Source: Flavobacterium sp. (GTDB lineage: Bacteria > Bacteroidota > Bacteroidia > Flavobacteriales > Flavobacteriaceae). From it: a DNA stretch of 64,000 bases. The DNA is taken from positions 144,685 through 208,684 of the forward strand of contig NZ_JAIXTJ010000017.1 in assembly GCF_027483985.1 (NCBI RefSeq), given 5' to 3'. This document shows positions 18,248-26,335 of this stretch, one piece after another. Position 1 is the stretch's first letter. Each line of letters begins with the position of its first letter. A program made the translations under genes and the position numbers. The notes under the pieces were generated by a model. That model did not search any database. It was not told the DNA's origin and saw only the letters and a program-made list of their open reading frames with translations.

Positions 18248-18276
18248 TTGTTTTTCAATAAATAGTTCTATATTTG
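18248..18276 (+). promoter_or_regulatory. Promoter for the DUF2975/XRE pair
   Basis: A -33-like TTG (18248-18250) and a perfect -7 box TATATTTG (18269-18276) are separated by 18 nt, within the spacing usual for Bacteroidota sigma-A promoters. The ATG is 28 nt downstream. Confidence 0.7.
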
Positions 18277-18303
18277 TACCATAATTAATAAAATCAAACA
18301 ATT

Positions 18304-18858
18304 ATGGAAATCAAAATTACTACCAAGCAAATACTAAATGTTTTATACATTTTATCGTGGCTTATCTTTGTTGGCATTTGTATCGATACTGGAGGCATTT
18401 TATCTAATGCGATTTATGCCTTCTTTTTTAACCCAGTTATTGCAAAAAATTTTTGGAGTGGGTTAGATTTGTCATCACTTTATGAATTTGATAAAGGTTA
18501 CTTTTTGGTACAAACTTCTTTAATGTCTATTGTTGGTATAATGAAAGCAATTATGTTTTATCTAATTATAAAATTAATACACGATAAAAAATTAAATCTT
18601 TTACAACCTTTTAGTAATGAAGTTAGAAAATTCATCTTCACTTTGACTTTTTTGACTTTTGGTATTGGATTATTCTCAAGTTGGGCAATGAACTATTCGG
18701 AATGGTTTAAAAGTAAAGGTGTAATAATGCCTGAGATTCATCTGCAAAAAATTGATGGCGCTGGCGTGTGGTTGTTTATGAGTGTTGTCTTATTAATAAT
18801 AGCGCAAATATTTAAAAGAGGAATAGAAATTCAAGAAGAAAACGAACTAACTGTATAA
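18304..18858 (+). CDS. DUF2975 membrane protein
   Basis: A 184-residue inner-membrane protein with four predicted helices (about residues 10-32, 62-92, 108-128 and 150-172). It fits the DUF2975 family, which is almost always paired with a small XRE-type regulator, as here: the HTH gene starts 3 nt after this stop. The pair may act as a membrane-linked regulatory or stress-responsive module, but the family has no proven function. It has its own promoter and a terminator closes the two-gene operon. Confidence 0.85.
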   Translation: MEIKITTKQILNVLYILSWLIFVGICIDTGGILSNAIYAFFFNPVIAKNFWSGLDLSSLYEFDKGYFLVQTSLMSIVGIMKAIMFYLIIKLIHDKKLNLLQPFSNEVRKFIFTLTFLTFGIGLFSSWAMNYSEWFKSKGVIMPEIHLQKIDGAGVWLFMSVVLLIIAQIFKRGIEIQEENELTV

Positions 18859-18861
18859 GCT

Positions 18862-19065
18862 ATGCCCATAATTGTAAACCTCGACGTAATGATGGCTAAA
18901 AGAAAAATGTCATTGAATGAACTTTCTGAAAAAGTTGATTTGACTTTAGCCAATCTTTCTATACTCAAAACAGGAAAGGCGAAGGCAGTTCGTTTTAGCA
19001 CGCTAGAAGCGATTTGTAAAGCATTAGAATGTCAACCAGCCGATTTATTAGAATATAAAGAATAA
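18862..19065 (+). CDS. XRE/Cro-type HTH transcriptional regulator
   Basis: A 67-residue protein consisting only of a helix-turn-helix domain of the YozG/Cro-C1 type: VMMAKRKMSLNELSEKVDLT, LANLSILKTGKAKAVRFSTLEAI, CKALECQPADLLEYKE. It follows the DUF2975 gene after 3 nt. Regulators of this size with a DUF2975 partner probably autoregulate the operon; the partner may sequester the regulator at the membrane (inference). Confidence 0.92.
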   Translation: MPIIVNLDVMMAKRKMSLNELSEKVDLTLANLSILKTGKAKAVRFSTLEAICKALECQPADLLEYKE

Positions 19066-19097
19066 AAAAAAGCCTCGAAATTATCGAGGCTTTTTTG
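19064..19097. terminator. Bidirectional terminator
   Basis: Perfect 8-bp stem AGCCTCGA / TCGAGGCT with loop AATTA, flanked by A7 and T6. It separates the convergent XRE regulator and thiol peroxidase genes. Confidence 0.9.
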
Positions 19098-19550
19098 CTA
19101 TTTTAATATTTGTGACGCGTGCACTTTGGTTTTTACATCGGAAATAACATCTGCAATGATACCATTTTCATCAATTACGAAAGTTGTTCTGTGAATACCG
19201 TCATATTCTTTTCCCATAAACTTTTTTGGGCCCCAAACACCAAAAGCTTGAATGACTGATTTGTCTTCATCTGCCAAAAGTGGAAATGGAAAATCAAATT
19301 TTTCTTTGAATTTGAATTGGGCTTTTTCGCTGTCTGCGCTAACACCAAGAAGTGCATAATTATTGGCTTGAAAACGCTCGAAATTATCTCTTAAATCACA
19401 CGCTTCGGCGGTACATCCTGGTGTGTTCGCCTTTGGATAAAAGAAAACTACAAGTTTTTTACCTTGATAATCTGCTAATGAATGAAGATTTCCGTCTTGA
19501 TCTTTTCCTGAAAAGTTGGGAGCTTTATCGCCTATTTTTAAATTTGTCAT
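19098..19550 (-). CDS. bcp: Thiol peroxidase, Bcp/PrxQ family
   Basis: A 150-residue thioredoxin-dependent peroxiredoxin that reduces hydrogen peroxide and organic hydroperoxides in the cytoplasm. The active-site motif is P-x-x-x-T-P-G-C at residues 39-46, with peroxidatic Cys 46 and resolving Cys 51 (PGCTAEACDLRD), which is the atypical 2-Cys arrangement of the PrxQ subgroup. The full length matches the family. It is divergent from the endonuclease III gene, with 70 nt between the starts. Confidence 0.95.
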   Translation of the reverse strand: MTNLKIGDKAPNFSGKDQDGNLHSLADYQGKKLVVFFYPKANTPGCTAEACDLRDNFERFQANNYALLGVSADSEKAQFKFKEKFDFPFPLLADEDKSVIQAFGVWGPKKFMGKEYDGIHRTTFVIDENGIIADVISDVKTKVHASQILK

Positions 19551-19620
19551 TTTTTATCGGTATTGAATTTTGCAATTGAAATTGAAATTGATTTACTTTA
19601 CATTTCAAATTTAGTTAAAA

Positions 19621-20289
19621 ATGACCAAAAAAGAGCGTGTAACGTTTGTTATAAATACGTTAAAAGAACTATATCCTTCTATTCCAATTCCGCTAGACCA
19701 CAAAGATCCTTATACTTTATTGATTGCAGTATTGCTTTCTGCACAGTGCACTGACGTTCGTGTAAATCAAATTACGCCGCTGTTATTTGCGAAAGCTGAT
19801 AATCCGTTTGATATGATAAAAATGAGTGTTGATGAGATTAAAGAAATCATTCGTCCGTGTGGTTTATCGCCAATGAAATCAAAAGGAATTCACGGATTAT
19901 CGCATATTTTAATTGATAAATATAACGGTGAAGTTCCGCAAAGTTTTGAAGCTCTTGAAGCGCTTCCAGCTGTTGGTCACAAAACTGCTAGCGTTGTAAT
20001 GAGCCAAGCTTTTGGTGTTCCAGCATTTCCTGTTGATACGCACATCCATAGATTAATGTACCGATGGAATTTAACTTCGGGTAAAAATGTGGTTCAAACC
20101 GAAAAAGATGCAAAAGCAATCTTTCCTAAAGAAGTTTGGAATGATTTACACTTACAAATCATTTGGTACGGACGAGAATATTCACCAGCAAGAGGTTGGG
20201 ATTTAGAAAAAGACATCATCACCAAAACTGTTGGAAGAAAAGATATTCTAAAAGAATTTGATAAAAAAATATCGCGCCAAGTTAAATAA
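19621..20289 (+). CDS. nth: Endonuclease III-like DNA glycosylase without Fe-S cysteines
   Basis: A 222-residue base-excision repair glycosylase/AP lyase of the HhH-GPD family. The helix-hairpin-helix is LPAVGHKTASVV with catalytic Lys 121, and the catalytic Asp is Asp 139 (FPVDTHIHRL); LLSAQCTD is also present. The C-terminal loop that in E. coli Nth carries the C-x6-C-x2-C-x5-C [4Fe-4S] ligands reads GREYSPARGWDLEKDIITKTVG and has no cysteine; the only cysteines are Cys 43 and Cys 80. The protein thus appears to be a cluster-less Nth. The 3' end of the gene overlaps the terminator of the opposing operon. Confidence 0.93.
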   Translation: MTKKERVTFVINTLKELYPSIPIPLDHKDPYTLLIAVLLSAQCTDVRVNQITPLLFAKADNPFDMIKMSVDEIKEIIRPCGLSPMKSKGIHGLSHILIDKYNGEVPQSFEALEALPAVGHKTASVVMSQAFGVPAFPVDTHIHRLMYRWNLTSGKNVVQTEKDAKAIFPKEVWNDLHLQIIWYGREYSPARGWDLEKDIITKTVGRKDILKEFDKKISRQVK

Positions 20290-20304
20290 AACTTGACGCG
20301 ATAT
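20262..20304 (-). terminator. Minus-strand terminator inside the nth 3' end
   Basis: ATATCGCGCCAAGTT (20269-20283) pairs with AACTTGACGCGATAT (20290-20304) over 15 bp with one mismatch and a 6-nt loop. On the minus strand it is followed by seven U (plus-strand A-run 20263-20269), so it terminates the sigma factor operon. The left arm is coding sequence for the last residues of nth. Confidence 0.8.
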
Positions 20305-20305
20305 G

Positions 20306-20449
20306 TTAATTAGCAAGGAGTTCGAAGTTCATATTACCTGCTTTAACTATTTTTAAAGCTTTAGAATAATTAAGTATGAAATTAATTGTTTCTTTTTTAG
20401 GTAACATTTTAGTATTTGCTAATGGTTTTTTAGAGTAAAGTTTTGCCAT
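20306..20449 (-). CDS. 47-residue basic protein downstream of the sigma factor
   Basis: A short open frame from ATG 20449 to TAA 20306 encodes 47 residues (MAKLYSKKPLANTKMLPKKE at the N terminus, ending NMNFELLAN). It is basic in the first half and has one amphipathic helical segment (TINFILNYSKALKIVKAG). It lies 50 nt downstream of the ECF sigma factor gene on the same strand, and a strong terminator follows it immediately, so it is the last gene of that operon. I believe similar short proteins sit next to this sigma factor in other flavobacteria. A role as a sigma-associated regulator is conjecture. Confidence 0.65.
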   Translation of the reverse strand: MAKLYSKKPLANTKMLPKKETINFILNYSKALKIVKAGNMNFELLAN

Positions 20450-20499
20450 AGAGTAATTTAAATTATACTACTATAACGTTATAACTTTATCTTTATTGT

Positions 20500-21084
20500 T
20501 TAATTAGTCAAAATAATTTGATTTTTTTCAATTAATTTTCTCAAATTCATTAGTGCGTAGCGCATTCTACCCAGTGCTGTGTTAATGCTTACGCCTGTTA
20601 ACTCGGCAATTTCATTAAAACTCAAATCTTGATAGATTCTCATAGTCAACACTTCTTTTTGATCTTCAGGAAGTTGTTTTATAATTTTCTGCAAATCTTT
20701 TTCGATACTTTCTGTAATGATTCTACCTTCAACGTTCATTGAATTATCGGTTAGAATTGAAAAAATTGAAAAATCTTCGGTTTCGCGAAGCATTGGCATT
20801 TTTTTATTTTTTCTATAGTGATCTACAACTAAATTATGTGAAATACGCATAACCCACGGTAGAAATTTACCTTCTTCGTTATAAGAATTAGATTTTAAGG
20901 TTTTTATTACCTTAATAAAGGTATCTTGAAAAATGTCGTCAGCTACATCGCGATCTGCCATTTTGGAATAAATAAATCCATAAATTTTAGACTGATGTCT
21001 GTTGATTAATACAGCCAATGCGCTTTCGTCGCCGGCTATATAATTCTTTACCAATAAAGCGTCTGGAATTTGAATAGTAGCCAT
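20500..21084 (-). CDS. ECF-type sigma-70 family RNA polymerase sigma factor
   Basis: A 194-residue sigma factor with region 2 (INRHQSKIYGFIYSKMADRDVADDIFQDTFIKVI, residues about 26-60) including the D-x-F-Q-D-T-F core motif, and region 4 (QLPEDQKEVLTMRIYQDLSFNEIAELTGVSINTALGRMRYAL, residues about 138-180) with the DNA-binding helix. No region 3 is present, as in ECF factors. No anti-sigma factor gene is adjacent; the only partner is the 47-residue protein. A full -33/-7 promoter of the housekeeping type lies about 95 nt upstream. Confidence 0.93.
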   Translation of the reverse strand: MATIQIPDALLVKNYIAGDESALAVLINRHQSKIYGFIYSKMADRDVADDIFQDTFIKVIKTLKSNSYNEEGKFLPWVMRISHNLVVDHYRKNKKMPMLRETEDFSIFSILTDNSMNVEGRIITESIEKDLQKIIKQLPEDQKEVLTMRIYQDLSFNEIAELTGVSINTALGRMRYALMNLRKLIEKNQIILTN

Positions 21085-21181
21085 AAAATTACCTTTTAGT
21101 TTTGGGTTAAAAAATCGTAATGTTTTTTCTAAAAGTAATTTTTTGCGATAGGCGACTGTTAAGATTTAATTAATTTATAGC

Positions 21182-21214
21182 CAAATGTAACATAAACTTT
21201 TCTTAATATGCAAA
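21182..21214 (-). promoter_or_regulatory. Sigma factor gene promoter
   Basis: On the minus strand TTTG (21214-21211), a 21-nt spacer and TACATTTG (21189-21182) form a complete Bacteroidota promoter. The leader to the ATG at 21084 is about 90 nt. Confidence 0.75.
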
Positions 21215-21274
21215 TAAAATTTGAAAATTTAACATAAAAAATACAATAAATTCTGAAAAGCACCGTAAAAACGG

Positions 21275-21312
21275 CAAAAAGCCTCACAAGAAAAATGTTC
21301 ATATGAGGCTTT
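21275..21312 (-). terminator. Terminator of the glucan locus
   Basis: On the minus strand AAAGCCTCA / TGAGGCTTT (9 bp) encloses a 16-nt loop and is followed by a U run. It lies just after the stop codon of the last gene of the locus. Confidence 0.7.
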
Positions 21313-21332
21313 AGAAAAACTAAAAATGACTT

Positions 21333-23027
21333 TTATCTTACAATCAATTTTCTAGTACTTTTTTTGTTTCCAGAATAAACTTCTAACAAATAGATTCCTT
21401 GTGAAAGTGTTTTTACATCAACTTTATTTGTATCATTATTGGTATCAATAATTAAATTACCAAGCAAATTGTACACTTTTACTTGATCAATTGGTGTTGA
21501 AGCTGTAATTTCTATAAAATCATCAACTGGATTTAGAATCGAAAAATCTTCAATTTCAGAGGCATCTAATTGTAATGCACAATTATTTCCTACTACATAA
21601 GAATAATAAGATGTCACCGATAAACCACCTGAACAAGCAAATTTTACTGCGTAATTAATTGTAGAACCCAGAGTTTGACCTGTTATAGTCTTAGTAAAAA
21701 TATTTCCGGAAACATTTGTCATTTGAGTTTCAGAAAACGGCGACTGCTTCCAAAGAAAAGCAACCACGCCTACTCTATTAGTGTCTAACAGTTCAAAAGT
21801 TATTTTTACATCGGTTCCTAATGTTTCAAAAGCATAATTATATCCAGCAGAAAATGAACCGGATTGTGCCACTGTACTAGAACCCGAACATCCAATCACG
21901 CCTGTAGTTGTTGCGTTAAGATTTATAGGATTTGATACAAAGTTATTTCCAGCCACATCACTTGCTGACACTGAAAAATTGTAAGTAGTATTAGAATTCA
22001 AATTTGGAACAACAACCGATTTTTGAATACCAGATTGATTTGCAACGGTTATAGTTCCGCCCGAATAATTTATTGTATAAGTTACATTACCTGAATTGTC
22101 ATCAGCATTTAACAATAATTCAATCGAAGAACTAGTTACTGCGCCAACCGATGCTGTAAAGTTAGATGGCGCTTGTGTATCAACTAAAGTATTTTGATAT
22201 ACTCTCACATAGTCAATTTCCATACTTGTTTGAGTAAAATTACTAGGAATAGTTCCTGCAATTCCTCCCATAGCAATATTTAACAATAGATACTGTTCTG
22301 CATTGAATGGCCAATTATTTGGTGTTTTTACTGCAGGATTATAAGTGTAAAAAGCTACACCATCTAATAAAAAAGTAATTTGATAAGGTGACCAATTCAT
22401 AGAATACACGTGAAAATCTGAACCTAAATTATTAGCAATTGTTCCACCAATATTCATCGTGTTACCAAAGGAAGAAGGCGTGTGAAGAGCACTTTGAACG
22501 TAATTTGTTGGTTGCGATGGTGTAATTCCGTGTTCCATAATATCAATTTCACCACACGCTGGCCAACTTACAGTGCCATTTGTTGCATCAAAAAAGCCTC
22601 CGTCTTCATTTACGTTTTTACCCAACATCCACAAAGCCGGCCAAGTACCTTGGTTTGTTGGAACTTTAGCTCTAATATCCACTCTTCCATAAAGAAAAGC
22701 AAATTTAGAATTCAATCTAGCCGATGTATATTGCTTTGTGACTCCTTGATTGGTATAAGGTTCTTTTTTAGCTGTGATACTTAAAAATCCGTTGTTTACA
22801 GAAGAATTGGTTAGTTGATCGGTATAATGTTGAACTTCGCCATTAAACCAACTTCCGCCAGCTGGCAACTGCGTTTGATGGTGCCACTTTGTTGGATTAA
22901 CAACACCGTTGGTATCAAATTCATCGGACCACACTAAATTGTTGTAAACTACATCTACTTGAGATAAAGCAACTTGTGTCGTCAGAAAAAAGACTAGTAT
23001 TTTTAATAAATTTGAGACTTTTCTCAT
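21333..23027 (-). CDS. Secreted GH16 endo-beta-1,3-glucanase with T9SS sorting domain
   Basis: A 564-residue secreted laminarinase-type enzyme. Signal peptide at residues 1-22; GH16 domain at about 30-280 with the catalytic motif E160-I-D162-I-M-E165 (nucleophile, assisting acid and acid/base) in WPACGEIDIMEHG, and IDYVRVYQ at its end. An FN3-like module follows (APSNFTASVGAVTSSSIELL, about 285-370), then a beta-rich module with one Cys pair region, and a type IX secretion type A sorting domain at the C terminus (VKVYNLLGNLI ... GIYLLEVYSGNKKSTRKLIVR). It is the last gene of the locus. It would cut beta-1,3-glucan outside the cell. Confidence 0.93.
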   Translation of the reverse strand: MRKVSNLLKILVFFLTTQVALSQVDVVYNNLVWSDEFDTNGVVNPTKWHHQTQLPAGGSWFNGEVQHYTDQLTNSSVNNGFLSITAKKEPYTNQGVTKQYTSARLNSKFAFLYGRVDIRAKVPTNQGTWPALWMLGKNVNEDGGFFDATNGTVSWPACGEIDIMEHGITPSQPTNYVQSALHTPSSFGNTMNIGGTIANNLGSDFHVYSMNWSPYQITFLLDGVAFYTYNPAVKTPNNWPFNAEQYLLLNIAMGGIAGTIPSNFTQTSMEIDYVRVYQNTLVDTQAPSNFTASVGAVTSSSIELLLNADDNSGNVTYTINYSGGTITVANQSGIQKSVVVPNLNSNTTYNFSVSASDVAGNNFVSNPINLNATTTGVIGCSGSSTVAQSGSFSAGYNYAFETLGTDVKITFELLDTNRVGVVAFLWKQSPFSETQMTNVSGNIFTKTITGQTLGSTINYAVKFACSGGLSVTSYYSYVVGNNCALQLDASEIEDFSILNPVDDFIEITASTPIDQVKVYNLLGNLIIDTNNDTNKVDVKTLSQGIYLLEVYSGNKKSTRKLIVR

Positions 23028-23037
23028 TTTATTTTAT

Positions 23038-23970
23038 TTAATATTTTAATTTTTCGTTTTTATCCCAAATACCCCAATGCGCCCCAACTTCACCTTCTGG
23101 TCCAGTTTTCCAAGATTCATCAAAAGAAGAAAAGTAGAAAATATCTATATTATTATGTTTGGACCAATGTTGCGTATTGAGAAAATACTTTAATGCATTA
23201 GTTCTCGACGGATGAGATTCTTTAAGACTTTCACCGTGACTAGGCCAACCTGTTTCCGTAATAATTACTTTTTTGCCTTGCGCGGCATGTAATGCTTGAT
23301 GATACATTTGTTTCATATGATCTAACGAATAATCGCTAGGACAGCCTTCCCAAAAAGGATAACAATTTGATAAAATAACATCGCAAGCCTCAGTAATTCT
23401 TGGTTTTATTGTGAACTCATAGTAAGCATCAACATACCCTACAGGAATATGTTTCGGAATGGCAACTTTTACTTTTTCGATAAAAACAAGTAATTCTTCT
23501 TCTGATAAATCTTTTCGGTACATCACTTCATTTCCAACGGCAGCGATGTCTACATAACCTTGATTGGCTAATTCAATTAGACCTTCGATTTCTTTTTGAT
23601 TTACTTCATCATCATTACCTAACCAAGCACCAACAAGAGTTTTAATTCCTAATTCACGTGCAATTTTTGGTATGAACTCGTTTCCCTCTGTACACGAAAA
23701 AGAGCGAACCCATTTGGTGTAAGGAGCAATAATTTGCATTCTACGTCTAACTTGCTCTTCTGAAATAATATCACCCGGTTTTTGTCCGTCTTCGTATAAA
23801 CTAAAACACAAGCCGTGCATACCTTCCTTTAAAGTATCTGAAAATAGAGTAACCAAATTAGATTCTGATTGTGATGAAAAATCCAATCCTTTAAAATCAT
23901 CTTTTGCTGCAAGTCCATCTTCATTTTTAAAATCAGAAAGATGAAAACTATATTCTGTTCTATTTGACAT
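23038..23970 (-). CDS. Cytoplasmic GH17 family glucanase/transglycosylase
   Basis: A 310-residue GH17 enzyme without signal peptide. The acid/base is Glu 148 (VGNEVMYR) and the nucleophile Glu 239 (IITETGWPS), both in the usual GH17 motifs; the protein ends FYFSSFDESWKT ... GIWDKNEKLKY. GH17 enzymes hydrolyse or transglycosylate beta-1,3-glucans. It is close in sequence to the C-terminal domain of the upstream fusion protein (shared HGLCFS, IIAPYTKW, FSCTEGNE, ITETGWPS-type, SSFDESWK), so the two are paralogues. The gap to the fusion gene is 10 nt. The lack of an export signal points to action on imported oligosaccharides. Confidence 0.9.
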   Translation of the reverse strand: MSNRTEYSFHLSDFKNEDGLAAKDDFKGLDFSSQSESNLVTLFSDTLKEGMHGLCFSLYEDGQKPGDIISEEQVRRRMQIIAPYTKWVRSFSCTEGNEFIPKIARELGIKTLVGAWLGNDDEVNQKEIEGLIELANQGYVDIAAVGNEVMYRKDLSEEELLVFIEKVKVAIPKHIPVGYVDAYYEFTIKPRITEACDVILSNCYPFWEGCPSDYSLDHMKQMYHQALHAAQGKKVIITETGWPSHGESLKESHPSRTNALKYFLNTQHWSKHNNIDIFYFSSFDESWKTGPEGEVGAHWGIWDKNEKLKY

Positions 23971-23980
23971 TGTTTCCTAA

Positions 23981-26323
23981 CTATTTTAGATTTTCATTTT
24001 TATCCCATAATCCCCAAGAAGTTCCTACTTCACCTTCTTGAGTCGATTTCCAAGATTCGTCAAATGATGAAAAATGGAATAAATCAATAGTATTATTTTT
24101 TGCCCATTTTTGAGAAGATATAAAATATTTCTTCGCATTGATTTCAGAAGGAATTGCTCTTTCAACTTTCTCACCTTTACTAGGCCAACCTGTTTCAGAA
24201 ATTATTATTTTCTTTCCTTGGGCTACATTTTGAGTTACTTCCATCATATTTTGCAAATAAGATGTTGTATAGTCAATAGATGCACCTTCCCAAAACGGAT
24301 AAAAATTAACTAGGAGTAAATCACAATTTGAAATTAAATTAGGTCGGTCTAAAAATTGATAATAGGCATCAACATAACCAACTTGTATATTTGGTAATGC
24401 TTCTTTGACTCTTTTTATGTAGATAATAAGTTCTTGTTCTGAAATTTCGTTACGATGTAATACCTCATTTCCAACAACCGCAATATCCACTGAACCTGCA
24501 TTAGCTAATTGAATTAAATTTTCAATTTCTTTATCATTTCTTGCTTTATCATCACTAATCCAAGCACCAACTATAGTTTTCAATCCATTTTGTTTTGCAA
24601 GATTTGGAATTAGTTCATTACCTTCTGTACATGAAAATGTTCGAATCCATTTGGTGTAAGGCGCGATAATATCTAATCTTCTTTTTATTTGATCGGAAGA
24701 AATACTATCGCCAGCTTTTTGAATTTCAGTATATGGACTAAAACAAAGTCCGTGTATACCAGCATTTAAAACTTCGGAATGCAGAGTATTTATTTCGCTT
24801 GCACTTTGGGTGTTTAATTCATTATCAATAGCCGTATTTAAAGAACCATTTTTTAATAAGGAAACTAACTTTCCTGGAAGATAGGCAGAAGATTGTGCAC
24901 TTGTTTTTCCTTTTCGTTTGTCTAAAAGATCTCGAACTGCTCTGGCTTTGGCTTCGTCAATATCATAATTTCTCATTACCCAAATTGCACTCAATGTACC
25001 AAGAATTGGAACTCCTACAAAGAATATTCGTAGCCAAAACATAGTTTCATCGGTTTGTGTAGCAGCATTGGACTGAAATGCAACTAAAGAAAGAATTAAT
25101 CCACTTAACAAACCTGCAACAGCAGTTCCAAATTTCACCATCCACCAATAAATAGCGCCTAAACTTCCTTCTCTTCTTTTTCCCGTGTTGAGTTCATCAA
25201 TATCTATTACATCGGAAGTCATCGACATCATTAAGGTAAACAAGCTTCCAATTCCGAAGGAGAAAAATGGCAATGCAAATAAAAACAGATATGGTTTTCC
25301 TGGAACAAATAAGACAAAAAGCAATATATAACCGATTACAGAAATACCTTGAGATAATAAGAAAGCTTTCTTTTTTCCCATCGTTTTTGACATTCTTGCA
25401 ACGATAGGAATAACCACAACGGTAGTAATAATTGCTCCTACACATCCAAATAAAGTTGGCCATAATCCGAAACCATCTTCGTTTCCTTTAAACAAATAAT
25501 ATTTGATGATAAAATACGAAAATGCTGCTGTAGTTTGAAAAGCATTAAAAATTAAGAAAGTAGCAATACAAATTTTCCTAAATGGTTTAATTTCGATGGA
25601 AGCTTTCAATCCTTCTTTAATTTCGCCAAAACTTCCGAGGATTCCTTTTAAATCAATTGGACTATAATCTTCGTTGAGTGTAGATTTACTTGGAATAAAA
25701 AATGCTGGAATTGCTGCTAAAATGGCGCAACCTATTGCCACATATACAGCTAAGGTTCTTACAGCCACATCACCAGATGGAAACAATGATTTATCTGCCA
25801 TTATAACCCAAAACCATGGTGCAACAACCCAAGCCAACTGACCTATAAGTTGCGAAGTAGCCATAATATTGGTTCGTTCGTGAAAATCATCACTCATTTC
25901 GTAACCCATTGCAACATAAGGAATACTGAATATGGTCAAACCTGAATAAAAAATCAATGAAATCACCAAAAAGTACCAAAAATTGTATGTTACACCGTTT
26001 TCAGCATATAATTGCCACATTAATGCAAATGAAATTCCTAGAATAATTGCTCCAGCTAGTACATATTGTCTTCTTCTTCCCCATTTTGACTTGGTATTAT
26101 CACTCACATAACCCATTATCAAATCAAACAAAGCATCATAAAACTTTGGAATAAAATAAGTTAAACCTAACAATAATCCACTAAACCCCAATTGTTCGAC
26201 TAATACAACTGTAAAAATTCCTAAAGCAGCAGGAAACATTTGGTTGGCAAGCATACCTAATCCAAAGGCAATTTTTTGACCCATTGGAACTTTTCCAGAA
26301 GAACTTGAAGTAGTGTTTGACAT
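23981..26323 (-). CDS. GPH/MFS sugar symporter fused to a GH17 domain
   Basis: A 780-residue protein. Residues 1 to about 470 form a 12-helix transporter of the glycoside-pentoside-hexuronide:cation symporter type (GMLANQMFPAALGIFTVVLVEQLG; YFIPKFYDALFDLIMGYVSDNTKSKWGRRR, the typical D-x-x-x-G-x-x-S-D-x-T motif; TSDVIDIDELNTGKRREG). After a linker rich in charged and small residues (about 470-515), residues 518-780 are a complete GH17 domain with VVGNEVLHR (acid/base) and IISETGWPS (nucleophile). Both glutamates are present. With an even helix number the GH17 domain should face the cytoplasm, so substrates could be processed as they enter. The open frame is continuous with no sign of an assembly join. 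The next gene is a free GH17 paralogue. Confidence 0.9.
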   Translation of the reverse strand: MSNTTSSSSGKVPMGQKIAFGLGMLANQMFPAALGIFTVVLVEQLGFSGLLLGLTYFIPKFYDALFDLIMGYVSDNTKSKWGRRRQYVLAGAIILGISFALMWQLYAENGVTYNFWYFLVISLIFYSGLTIFSIPYVAMGYEMSDDFHERTNIMATSQLIGQLAWVVAPWFWVIMADKSLFPSGDVAVRTLAVYVAIGCAILAAIPAFFIPSKSTLNEDYSPIDLKGILGSFGEIKEGLKASIEIKPFRKICIATFLIFNAFQTTAAFSYFIIKYYLFKGNEDGFGLWPTLFGCVGAIITTVVVIPIVARMSKTMGKKKAFLLSQGISVIGYILLFVLFVPGKPYLFLFALPFFSFGIGSLFTLMMSMTSDVIDIDELNTGKRREGSLGAIYWWMVKFGTAVAGLLSGLILSLVAFQSNAATQTDETMFWLRIFFVGVPILGTLSAIWVMRNYDIDEAKARAVRDLLDKRKGKTSAQSSAYLPGKLVSLLKNGSLNTAIDNELNTQSASEINTLHSEVLNAGIHGLCFSPYTEIQKAGDSISSDQIKRRLDIIAPYTKWIRTFSCTEGNELIPNLAKQNGLKTIVGAWISDDKARNDKEIENLIQLANAGSVDIAVVGNEVLHRNEISEQELIIYIKRVKEALPNIQVGYVDAYYQFLDRPNLISNCDLLLVNFYPFWEGASIDYTTSYLQNMMEVTQNVAQGKKIIISETGWPSKGEKVERAIPSEINAKKYFISSQKWAKNNTIDLFHFSSFDESWKSTQEGEVGTSWGLWDKNENLK

Positions 26324-26335
26324 AAAAATTATAGT

